Below, in pieces: positions 17,421 through 25,125 of a DNA stretch of 64,000 bases. The notes under the pieces are model-generated. The model did not search any database, was not told the DNA's origin, and saw only the letters and a program-made list of their open reading frames with translations. The stretch is taken from positions 235,392 through 299,391 of the forward strand of contig JAJYMY010000001.1 in assembly GCA_021786575.1 (NCBI GenBank), given 5' to 3'. The DNA comes from an archaeon (GTDB lineage: Archaea; Thermoproteota; Nitrososphaeria; Nitrososphaerales; Gagatemarchaeaceae). Numbering within the stretch: position 1 is the stretch's first letter; every line of letters starts with the position of its first letter. A program made the position numbers and the translations under genes.

Positions 17421-17801
17421 GTGAGGTTCAAGTTCTATTACAGTGGGATAAGGGTGAGAGACCTGAAGACCTCGCTGGACTTCTACACAAAGGCCCTCGG
17501 GATGAAGATAGTGAAGAGGGGGACCATGCCCCATGGCGGAGAGTGGGTACAACTCCTGGGTGAAGGTTCGTCTCAAATGCTCGAGTTGAATTGGTATCCC
17601 AAAGGGTCGAGATTCTACACCGATTATGCCGTTGGAGAGGGATTGGACCACCTCGCTTTCATGGTAAGAGACGTCAAGAAGGCGTACAAGCACCTCTTAG
17701 GCAATGGGGCCACGCCCGTGGTGTCTCCCAGGCAGTCGAGAGGGACCGAGGTATACGTGAGTGATCCAGATGGCATCTGGCTGGAGCTGCTCGGGCCCTA
17801 G
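17421..17801 (+). CDS. VOC/glyoxalase-fold protein
   Basis: 126-residue VOC domain: KFYYSGIRVRDLKTSLDFYTKALGM, then MLELNWYP, LDHLAFMVRDVKKAY and YVSDPDGIWLELL. It has the Glu (MLELN), His (LDHLAF) and Glu (WLELL) metal ligands of metal-binding VOC enzymes. Closest in appearance to lactoylglutathione-lyase-like proteins, substrate unknown. GTG 17421 has TTTATTATC about 26 bases upstream. It ends 4 bases into the convergent protease gene. Confidence 0.78.
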   Translation: MRFKFYYSGIRVRDLKTSLDFYTKALGMKIVKRGTMPHGGEWVQLLGEGSSQMLELNWYPKGSRFYTDYAVGEGLDHLAFMVRDVKKAYKHLLGNGATPVVSPRQSRGTEVYVSDPDGIWLELLGP

Positions 17802-18313
17802 TTTTGCGCCTTCACGCCTACGTTCCTGAGGAAACGCTGGAAGGCCTCTTCCGTAATCCATTCGACCTTTAGGTACTGTGCTACTTGCTCTTCGCCCATC
17901 CCCAGCCTGCGCGCCTCCTTTACGGCGACCTTGTAAGCCTCGATTTCTGTGGGCCTGTCGATGTATTCGTATCTTCTGTCCCAGAGCTCTTTGCCTTCCT
18001 TGTGCTGGCGGATGTGGACCAGCTCGTGTATAACATCGAGATAGACGTCGATATCCCTGCCTTCCCGTAGGTACTTTCCACTGACCACGATGGACCCCTC
18101 CTGGTCGTCTATTCGCATGTAACCACGGCGCCTGGACACCCGCACCGACAGACCACCAAGCACGTCGTATGTGTCCTTCCCAAAGATACCTCTGACAGCG
18201 CTTAGCCTGTCGAAGCCTCCAAAGACGGCGTGGAATGGATGGGTGCCTATCTTCGTCTTCCTTTCTATGTTGACTCCAAGGTCCAAGGCAGAAAACTTCC
18301 TACCGGTCGTCAT
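17798..18313 (-). CDS. Putative HExxH zinc metalloprotease
   Basis: 171-residue protein with VIHELVHIRQH (HExxH, about residues 95-99) on a predicted helix and a downstream RPTEIEAYKVA helix whose Glu could be the third zinc ligand, the gluzincin-like layout of small archaeal M48/DUF-type proteases. The N-terminal half (phe/gly-rich, beta) is unassigned. ATG 18313 overlaps the stop of the GNAT gene (4 bases), so the pair is translationally coupled behind cysS. Function otherwise unknown. Confidence 0.6.
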   Translation of the reverse strand: MTTGRKFSALDLGVNIERKTKIGTHPFHAVFGGFDRLSAVRGIFGKDTYDVLGGLSVRVSRRRGYMRIDDQEGSIVVSGKYLREGRDIDVYLDVIHELVHIRQHKEGKELWDRRYEYIDRPTEIEAYKVAVKEARRLGMGEEQVAQYLKVEWITEEAFQRFLRNVGVKAQN

Positions 18314-19050
18314 TTGAGTCTTTTTTCCAAGACAGCTTTTGCGTGCATTTGTTCGAACCCTCGATCATGGTAGAATCCCAGGACGCCGTCAGACTTCAGG
18401 GTCTGCAGAACAAGGGCCCTTCCCTCTGAGTCGGCAATCATCTTGGCCTTCGTCAGCAGGCGGGTCGCGACCCCTTCCCTCCGGTGCTCTGGAGCCGTGC
18501 CCACACAATATACCCCCGCGATGCCGTTCGTCCTGAAGATGGCTAGGACTCCCGCCACTTCGCCGGCCATCCTCGACTCCAGAAGCGTGACGTCCCTTGA
18601 GTGTAACAAGGAGACCACGATGGGAGTCACAACGTCCATAAGACGGTCGTCTCCATAGAATGACCTGAGATACGCAGACGTCCAGTCGTTTGGTACGGTC
18701 GAAGCAGACACATGCTGCCCATCTTCGGGCCCCCCGACCGGTCCTGCGGAAAAGAGGACCACCATTGTGTCCACCCGTCGGTAACCTGAGTCGAGGAGGC
18801 CCAGAGATGCCACGCAATCCTCATAGACCAGAATTGTGGTATTCATATTCCGACGCGAGAGCGTGCGCTCTGCCCAGGCAGCGGTCCTAGCCACCGCCCT
18901 ACAGGTGAGGGCCCCGGCGCGGTTGAAAAATGGTTCTCGCAGTCCCTCTGAGCACATGACGTACCCGTCGCCGCGCCGCATGAGTTTGGTCCATTTTGAC
19001 CACCATCCGAGTTCGTTGAGCTCTACGCTTCTCCTGTCAAGCCCCTTCAA
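18310..19050 (-). CDS. GNAT-family N-acetyltransferase
   Basis: 246-residue protein. The C-terminal GNAT core is clear: GEVAGVLAIF strand, GVYCVGTAPEHRREGVATRLL (motif A, acetyl-CoA loop R/Q-x-x-G-x-A as RREGVA), ALVLQTLKSDGVLGFYHDRGFE (motif B). The N-terminal about 100 residues form a separate cysteine-containing domain. It overlaps both the cysS-like gene (14 bases) and the protease gene (4 bases), so the three are made together. Acceptor substrate unknown. Confidence 0.8.
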   Translation of the reverse strand: MKGLDRRSVELNELGWWSKWTKLMRRGDGYVMCSEGLREPFFNRAGALTCRAVARTAAWAERTLSRRNMNTTILVYEDCVASLGLLDSGYRRVDTMVVLFSAGPVGGPEDGQHVSASTVPNDWTSAYLRSFYGDDRLMDVVTPIVVSLLHSRDVTLLESRMAGEVAGVLAIFRTNGIAGVYCVGTAPEHRREGVATRLLTKAKMIADSEGRALVLQTLKSDGVLGFYHDRGFEQMHAKAVLEKRLK

Positions 19051-20215
19051 TCAGATTCACCCCCAGTATCTTCATCCCCACTATGGCCGGCGCGGCGGCT
19101 GCCGCGGCCCTATCTCGGTCCGCCTCCTTTGAAGCAGACCTTAGGGTCCGTTCCGCCCAGGCTAGCGCCCGTGGGGTGTCGAAGTCGTCGTTCAGGGCGC
19201 GCCCGAACTGGGCCAAAGGCGCACTCACGGGGACAGTCCTAGTTGCCACCTGCTTCGCCAACCTCTTCATCGCATATAACCTGCGCCTCGCCGAAGCTAG
19301 CCCTGAGAGGTCCGAATCCTTCCTATAGTGGACAGAGAGAGAGGCGAACCTGATCTCGTCTGCACTGTAGGTCTTGAGCGCCTGTCTTATTGTGACCACG
19401 TTCCCTAAAGACTTCGACATCTTCAGTCCTTCGAATTTCACGAGGTTGGTGTGAACCCAGTGCCTAACGAGGGGGGAGGTCCCGGTGACTGACTCCGCCT
19501 CTGCGATCTCCGCTTCGTGGTGCGGGTAGACAAGCTCGTAGGCACCGCCGTGGAGGTCGTATTGTGATCCGAGTATCGGTATGGTGACAGCCGTGTCCTG
19601 GATATGCCACCCCGGTGACCCGACCCCCCAAGGGCTGGGCCAGAGGCCTTTGACGAGGACCTCGGGGCGCCAGAGGGCGAAGTCGCTTAGGTTCCTCTTC
19701 CTCGGTGAGAGTTCGAGAGGCCTAAGCGACAAATCCTTCTTCGATTGGTGGGAGAGACACCCCCAGCGACTGTACTTCGTGGTGTCAAAATAGACCCAGC
19801 CGTCGGCCCTGTAAGCGTACCCCTTCTCTAAGAGAACTTCGACCTGCCTTATCGCTTCGTCGACACGACGGGACACAGGCTCGAAACGGGAGACGCTATC
19901 TATGCGCAGGCTCTGGAGGTCCTTCATCATCGAGGAGGTCATGCGTCGCGAGTACTCGAGTGGATCCTCTCTTTCTCTGGCTGCAGCTTGACTGATTCTT
20001 TCGTCAATGTCCGTTATGTTCATCAGGTAGAATACGCTGTACCCGAGATGCCGTAAGTATCTCGCCAGAGCGTCGAAGAAGATGTACGTCCTTGCGTGTC
20101 CCAAGTGGAGTCCCGACTGGACGGTGGGGCCGCAGACGAACATGGAGACTTCGGGTGGATGGCGAGGGCGGAAAACTTCCTTCCTCCCGCTCATGGTGTC
20201 ATACAGTGCGAGCAC
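19037..20215 (-). CDS. cysS: Cysteinyl-tRNA synthetase-like protein lacking the anticodon-binding domain
   Basis: Class I synthetase fold for cysteine activation. HIGH motif is HLGHART, KMSKS is KMSKSLGN. Of the four zinc ligands that read cysteine, the first Cys (MFVCGPTV) and the HHEAE pair are kept, but the GWHIEC cysteine is replaced by Asp (GWHIQDT). The chain stops soon after the DALR-like helices (about 392 residues versus about 460), so the C-terminal anticodon-binding domain is absent. The frame runs open to 20320, but family N termini begin LALYDTMSG, so GTG 20215 is chosen. It could be the cell's divergent CysRS or a cysteine ligase paralogue such as MshC; the GNAT partner is suggestive but not proof. 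Confidence 0.8.
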   Translation of the reverse strand: MLALYDTMSGRKEVFRPRHPPEVSMFVCGPTVQSGLHLGHARTYIFFDALARYLRHLGYSVFYLMNITDIDERISQAAAREREDPLEYSRRMTSSMMKDLQSLRIDSVSRFEPVSRRVDEAIRQVEVLLEKGYAYRADGWVYFDTTKYSRWGCLSHQSKKDLSLRPLELSPRKRNLSDFALWRPEVLVKGLWPSPWGVGSPGWHIQDTAVTIPILGSQYDLHGGAYELVYPHHEAEIAEAESVTGTSPLVRHWVHTNLVKFEGLKMSKSLGNVVTIRQALKTYSADEIRFASLSVHYRKDSDLSGLASARRRLYAMKRLAKQVATRTVPVSAPLAQFGRALNDDFDTPRALAWAERTLRSASKEADRDRAAAAAAPAIVGMKILGVNLIEGA

Positions 20216-20292
20216 TTCATTCAAAGCGCGACCATGCGTCCGATAATGCCTTGGTATTAGTTTTTGAACTGGAACCATGGGCACCTCCACGG

Positions 20293-20574
20293 ATGTTCTA
20301 CGAGGATAACGTAACTTCATTCCCGGCCCTGGTGAAGAGGCTCCGCGTCCTAGACCAGGATTCAGGGGTAAGACTGCTAGGAGAGGCGAATGGGAAGAAG
20401 ATCTTCGCCTTTGTTACCAGGTTCGGCCCGAGGTACACGGTGATGACTTACACCTTTGGAAAAGATGGGGCACCGGGGAGAAGGATTCAGACGCTTGAGT
20501 TCGACGGGCTCAGCGGGGTCGAGGGGGCCCTGAAGATGCTGGTGAAGGGTCGCCTCCGGGCTTGGATATACTAG
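20293..20574 (+). CDS. Uncharacterised small protein
   Basis: 93 residues from ATG 20293 (MFYEDNVTSFPALVKRLRVLDQ). The open frame continues upstream to 20092 inside the divergent cysS gene, but that part is basic and non-conserved-looking. Predicted alpha/beta: an N-terminal helix, then strands KKIFAFVTRFG and YTVMTYTFG, then a helix with VEGALKMLVKG. No family recognised; possibly a small regulator. Divergent from cysS. Confidence 0.55.
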   Translation: MFYEDNVTSFPALVKRLRVLDQDSGVRLLGEANGKKIFAFVTRFGPRYTVMTYTFGKDGAPGRRIQTLEFDGLSGVEGALKMLVKGRLRAWIY

Positions 20575-20643
20575 AGAGTGTCAGCGAGCGCTTAATATTG
20601 AGGTGGTCGACGTCGGACCCATGGAGAAACCAAGGCCATCCAT

Positions 20644-20952
20644 GTGGTCTATGCGAAGTGGTGCCCTCATTGTGTCCCAACGACGGTCGAGCCCCTGAAG
20701 AAAAGAGCGGATGAGCTAGGGATTCCGTGCTTCCTCCATGATATCGACTCAGGCGAAGTTAAAGTGGCAGACGAACTTGTCGAGAAGTACGGGAACTGGA
20801 CCCCAGACTATCTGATCCCCCAGGTTTTCCTTGAGCGAGTAGGTGGAAGGATTGAGCTCGTCATGACGGGCAACCCACATGGGGTAGCGCTGACAAGGGC
20901 CGCCGTAGACGAACTCCTGACCAAAGGTCCTCTTGCGGAGAGCCGTCCCTAA
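20644..20952 (+). CDS. Thioredoxin-fold protein with C-P-H-C motif
   Basis: 102-residue redox protein: VVYAKWCPHCVPTTVEPLKKRADE with the CPHC active site at residues 7-10, then CFLHDIDSGE and DYLIPQVFLERVGGRIELVMTG with the cis-Pro region. It resembles DsbA/thioredoxin-like proteins without a signal peptide, so it is cytoplasmic. GTG 20644 is the first in-frame start after a stop; the upstream ATG at about 20622 is in another frame. Precedes the M29-like peptidase by 25 bases. Confidence 0.75.
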   Translation: MVYAKWCPHCVPTTVEPLKKRADELGIPCFLHDIDSGEVKVADELVEKYGNWTPDYLIPQVFLERVGGRIELVMTGNPHGVALTRAAVDELLTKGPLAESRP

Positions 20953-20977
20953 ATAGTGGCATCAAGGCGGAGGCGCC

Positions 20978-22033
20978 ATGACAAAAGACCCTCTCGATGC
21001 GCTATACACGAAGGTCGCGAAGAAGGTACTCCTTGAGACACTGCAAGTGAAGAAGGGGGAATCGGTCACCGTGGAGGCCTGGGACAACGGGATTCCATTC
21101 GCCAGACGAGTCGTAGCAGAAGCCAGGGCCATCGGCTGCACGGCCATGACGTTATACGAAGACGAGGCAGCGTATGTGGAGGGGGTCAGGAGAGCTCCGG
21201 CTGACACTGTAGGGACGATGGGGCGAAACGAATACGGCCTTCTCTCAGGCACGGACGCCTACGTCTTCGTCCCCGGCCAAGCAATCGGGCCTTATTCCAA
21301 GACTCTGAAGCCTGAGGAGAAAGCTCGGTCGACCCGGTACAACACATCTTGGTACGAGGCGGCTGAGAAGGCCGGGTTGAGAGGGGCAAGGCTCTCCTTC
21401 GGTTACGTCGGGAAGGACTTAGCTAGGCTGTTGGGAAAGAAGGTCCAAGACCTTGTCAGGGCGCAGCTGAAGGCGGCGCTAGTCGACCTTCGAGAAGTCG
21501 CCAGATATGCGGAAGGTATCTCCTCGTTCCTCGCCGACGGGGCAGGCGCGGAGTTGAACACCAAGTCTACACTTTCGTTCTCACTGAAAGGCGAACTTGG
21601 GGTCGAGGACGGGATTGTAGGAGAGCAGGACAGGAAGACAGGCAACAACATGACATACATGCCCCCAGGCTTTGTGAGCAAGGAGGTGGACCCTGGTAGC
21701 GCCAATGGGAGCGTCGTCCTGACCGACATACTCACCGAATATGGCGTAATCCCGCAGGTCGAGCTCGAGTTCCGAGATGGGATGGTGGTATCTTGGGAGT
21801 CGTCATCCAGGGCAGCGGTCAAGCGGATGCTCGAATCTGTCCCTTCGGACCAGAGGCGCCTGAAGCTGTTGCTCGTCGGGCTCAACCCGGAGATGCCCTA
21901 TGGGATGGGTCAGGACCGGTTCGTAGGAGGGTCGATTACTCTTGGAGGGTTCGGGTTCAGGGGACAGGTGAAGAAGGGTTCCCTCAAGGCATCGGGGAGC
22001 GCGCTGGTGACCATGGGCAGACTGAAGGCATAG
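20978..22033 (+). CDS. M29 aminopeptidase (AmpS/AmpT)-like protein
   Basis: 351 residues. The N-terminal domain is typical of M29: LQVKKGESVTVEAWDNGIPFARRV, followed by SGTDAYVFVPGQ. The C-terminal metal-binding half is altered: the expected His-rich ligands around the LGH/HxD segments are not visible, and GLNPEMPYGMGQDRF with GGSITLGGFG replaces them. Thus it could be an M29 fold without classical two-metal chemistry. ATG 20978 has TAAATAG about 26 bases upstream, consistent with leaderless expression. Confidence 0.72.
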   Translation: MTKDPLDALYTKVAKKVLLETLQVKKGESVTVEAWDNGIPFARRVVAEARAIGCTAMTLYEDEAAYVEGVRRAPADTVGTMGRNEYGLLSGTDAYVFVPGQAIGPYSKTLKPEEKARSTRYNTSWYEAAEKAGLRGARLSFGYVGKDLARLLGKKVQDLVRAQLKAALVDLREVARYAEGISSFLADGAGAELNTKSTLSFSLKGELGVEDGIVGEQDRKTGNNMTYMPPGFVSKEVDPGSANGSVVLTDILTEYGVIPQVELEFRDGMVVSWESSSRAAVKRMLESVPSDQRRLKLLLVGLNPEMPYGMGQDRFVGGSITLGGFGFRGQVKKGSLKASGSALVTMGRLKA

Positions 22034-22248
22034 CCAACTCGCTATACGAAGAGCTACGTGTAGACCTTTTGGGACAGTCAGTCTGCTCCGATTGGTATTC
22101 AACCTTCCTCGAATTTCGCATTCTGAACCGTTCGAGGACACGCCTGCCTTGGCCCTCGTCGGAAAGGCATGCGGGATACCCCTGCGTCGTGCCGTAAGGC
22201 TGAAGCGTAAAGGCTATAGGGCATTTACAGCGCTTCTGAGGGGGAGAG

Positions 22249-22506
22249 TTGGCCCTTCTTGATAAGGGAGCCGTCGGCAGGCCTTTCTGGCTGAGTTTGC
22301 TACATCACCTCATCATCAGGCCCCTCACACCAACAGAACTTGCATTGTTGGAGCACAAGCATCTCAGCTCGGTGAGCAGAGAGCTCGGCAGACTTCGCCG
22401 TGAGGGGTTGGTCGAATGCACCGAAGTTGTGAGCAGACAGAAGTTCTACAAACCGACCCAAGAAGGTTACATACTGGCATACGCGAGCCTCAGGCAGGGC
22501 AGATAG
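22249..22506 (+). CDS. Winged-helix (ArsR/MarR-like) DNA-binding protein
   Basis: 85-residue regulator: LTPTELALLEHKHLSSVSRELGRLRREGLVEC is a helix-turn-helix followed by a wing (VVSRQKFYKPTQEGY). It has no metal or sensor domain beyond the wing, so it may act as a simple or redox-insensitive repressor. TTG 22249 is the start. It is the last clear gene before the sparse region beginning at 22.5 kb. Confidence 0.68.
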   Translation: MALLDKGAVGRPFWLSLLHHLIIRPLTPTELALLEHKHLSSVSRELGRLRREGLVECTEVVSRQKFYKPTQEGYILAYASLRQGR

Positions 22507-23140
22507 AGGCCAGGGTTCACCCTTACTTGGGCTCTAGAAGAACGTGCCGAAGAGGACAGGACCGGCGGCTTCGGGCCAGGATAACGGCTCGACCAAACTT
22601 ATGAGTTCGGAAGGGTAACTTCGTTCGAATTGGCGATGGTGCAGGGGCCGAAGAGCCTTGCAAAAGATATGCCCCGACTAGCCGGCCGTCTCCCAGCCTA
22701 GGTTCCAGCTCAAGACAGCCACCTGAGTGATTTTCACCCTGCTGCGAACCGAGCGTTGTGTTCTCATCAACATCTATGAAGTCGCCAGAGAAGGATGTGG
22801 TTGGGCCCGCGTCGGAGGCTCACGAGCCCCGCATCCTCTGGTCCTTCCTACTTCCAAGGCAGACACAACCGCGGCGTCACGACGAAACTCCTAGAGACGG
22901 GACAGGGCGGGGCGAAGTGGACAAAGGAAGTGTGGACGGCAACGGACGTCGAGTCGGACAACCAGGCTACAGTTTGATCTCTATGGTGAGCCGTAGTATC
23001 AAGAGGACGTTGGGTTCTCCTGGTATGTGAAATCACCCCTTTGTGCCTCCCAGCGGGGTGGAGTAACACTTTGACGAGCCTTGGAATTCTCTCCATCATG
23101 ACGATGGCCATCAAGGTCAGGCGGTAGGCTTTCCAAGCCC
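22507..23140. other. Gap without a recognisable gene
   Basis: 634 bases between the winged-helix gene and the Cas4-like gene. Short open frames exist on both strands but none shows family-like sequence, and codon third positions are not consistently GC-rich. I see no tRNA, no repeat array and no clear palindrome. It looks like eroded sequence. Confidence 0.6.
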
Positions 23141-23872
23141 TTAGGGCTTGGCCAGGGACTTCGTGCACACTTGGCCATATTCACAGGCCCTGCACTTCCC
23201 TATGCTCTGGCTCGACGTAGGTTCCCTCTCGCCTGTCCAGTAACCTCTCTTCGCCTCCACTGCTGCTTCGGCCACACCTCTGTCATGACGCAGGATGTGG
23301 ACTTTCATGGAGCCGTGGTACCTCTCCTCGAGCTCCTCCACCTTCCCTTCCATCAAGGCAAGCGATACCCTCGTGGCCCAATCCCTCACCTCCCCTTTGC
23401 CCAGGGCAAACGACCTCAGCCTAATCACCGCCAGCCGCAGGCTCGAGCAGTCGAACCCCATTTGGTCGAGTAGGAGCCCGTAGATCCTCGCCTGGTTCTC
23501 CTGGTCTTCCCAGAGAGGGGCAGGGTCACCCCTGGTCGTCTTGAGCTCCAGCAACCAGAGAGGCCTCCCCTCCGACCACACCAGGTGGTCAGGCATCCCG
23601 ACCAGTCGCAGACCCCCTACTTCCCCCCACAGACCCAGGACGGCAAAAATGGGCCCACTTCCACCCACAAGTTTTGCGAAGTCCTCCGGGGCGATCTTTT
23701 CTGTGGGCATGAGCTCGTCGTGGAGTTCGGTCCCGTCGTCTTTCGCCTCGGTGGGAATCTCTCCTACGGTGAACTCGTTCTCTGTTTTGTACTCGCAGTA
23801 GAACTGACCAGCCAGTGCGGCTACACCAACGACGCCGGTACCGTGGCGAAACTCTGGCTTGATAGAGCGCAT
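23141..23872 (-). CDS. Cas4/Dna2-like PD-(D/E)XK nuclease with Fe-S cysteines
   Basis: 243 residues from ATG 23872 (the frame is open to 23917). The nuclease core is GMPDHLV (Asp near residue 94) and LLELKTTRG (E-x-K near 110), with a QARIYGLLLDQMGF helix, the RecB-motif layout. Four Cys that could hold a 4Fe-4S cluster are present: one in QFYCEYK near residue 24 and three in CRACEYGQVC near 226-236. This is the Cas4/AddB-type architecture for 5'-3' exonucleases in DNA repair. No CRISPR array or other cas gene lies in the window, so a repair role is more likely. An XPD-like helicase is 1.2 kb away on the same strand. Confidence 0.8.
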   Translation of the reverse strand: MRSIKPEFRHGTGVVGVAALAGQFYCEYKTENEFTVGEIPTEAKDDGTELHDELMPTEKIAPEDFAKLVGGSGPIFAVLGLWGEVGGLRLVGMPDHLVWSEGRPLWLLELKTTRGDPAPLWEDQENQARIYGLLLDQMGFDCSSLRLAVIRLRSFALGKGEVRDWATRVSLALMEGKVEELEERYHGSMKVHILRHDRGVAEAAVEAKRGYWTGEREPTSSQSIGKCRACEYGQVCTKSLAKP

Positions 23873-23917
23873 GAACTTGTCCTCCCTCTCCCAAAACTCG
23901 ACCCAGAATTGTTCCAA

Positions 23918-24713
23918 TCAGGGATTAGACGCCAATTTTACTATGTAACCATTGCCTGTATGGCGCCTCTGGCCATCCTTAGGGAAATAGCGTCGTCGTT
24001 TGCCTGGGATATGGTCCACTGGCGTTTCCATCCTTGAAAGCGCACGACATCGAGGTATGACGTGCCTCTAACCAGAGCTAACGGACACGGCGGGTCTGAC
24101 ATAGGCTTTCTTAGTCGACCGGGCGTGCTACTGCAGCGTCAGCCCCGAAACCACAAACTCGGGAAGTTGGAGATAACGAGCTCCGCGTTTGGGCTTGGGC
24201 GCTTGGAGAAGGGGCGTGGGCCGACGAGAGCGACCATCTATATGGAGCGGGGTTGGGCGCCTGTCGAGACCAACGAAGCGTTCAGGTCTGCCACAATCCC
24301 GACTTTTGGCCCTTGGGACTCCGTGTGCCGGGTGAGTGACGACACATCAGTTTGTGCCACGAAAATGGGAGGAGTACAACAGGCAGGTGGATTTACATCG
24401 GACATGAGGGGACGCAAAACCCGACTAAATGGGACCGCCCCGCCGAATCCCTGGTTTGACCAGTGCTGCTTTCATGGTCTACGTCACGGGGAGACAATCG
24501 AAGCTCGGTCCCTGGGTGCTGCTGGCGGATATTCGTCTGTTTCGATTCCAGAAGAAGGCAAACATGTGTAGTCTAGATATACGACCTGGGTCCACAACGA
24601 ACGTTTCCTTGGGAGTTACCGAACGCCCGGGGGAGTGTAATCTGCGGTCACTCCAAAGAACCTGACACCGAAACCCCAGCTCAACCAGCGGGAGTGGCTT
24701 CAGGCCGCGCGCT
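23918..24713. other. Gap without a recognisable gene
   Basis: About 800 bases. A 169-codon frame on the plus strand (24062-24571) has no domain-like sequence and mixed composition, so I do not accept it as a gene. No RNA gene, repeat or mobile element is visible. Confidence 0.5.
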
Positions 24714-24947
24714 TCAGGTCGAAAGAACGTCAGGTAGGTTTCCAGGCCCCCGTTGAGATTTCTCACACGCCGCAACATGCGACTCCCAGGCGCATCCATG
24801 GCTGTTGCAAGAATCACGGCCGGATGTCAGCCCAGGTACCACCTCCTCCTGCACGAGCTCGCGGAGCTCTTTCGCGTACTCCCGCACCAGGCTGGCTGTG
24901 ACCCCAGCAATCCTCGCTAACTCAGCCGCCGTGACCTTAGATTTCAT
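24714..24947 (-). CDS. Possible small helix-turn-helix protein or truncated gene
   Basis: 77 codons from ATG 24947. The first 40 residues look real: TAAELARIAGVTASLVREYAKELRELV has the spacing of a helix-turn-helix, and a TTATACT box lies about 30 bases upstream. The rest (residues 41-77: many Cys, Gly, Ser) does not look structured. Either a short regulator or the 5' end of a decayed gene. Confidence is low. Confidence 0.35.
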   Translation of the reverse strand: MKSKVTAAELARIAGVTASLVREYAKELRELVQEEVVPGLTSGRDSCNSHGCAWESHVAACEKSQRGPGNLPDVLST

Positions 24948-25125
24948 GCGACCACGTAGGGTCGTCAGGAGTATAAGCGACGGCGGCCTTTTGCACAGGA
25001 ATAGTGAGAGGCAATAGTGAAAGTGACCGGCGCGCTGGCAGATGGGGAAGGCGAAATCAGAGAATTTGGACGCAGGCCATTGAGGCGACAGACGTGTGCC
25101 GTTGTCGTGACTCCGACCCTGACCG

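Noticed and set aside
24062..24571. Plus-strand frame of 169 codons in the gap before the helicase gene.
   Set aside because: Composition is mixed with no hydrophobic pattern or recognisable motif, and it lacks a promoter. In GC-rich DNA frames of this length occur by chance.
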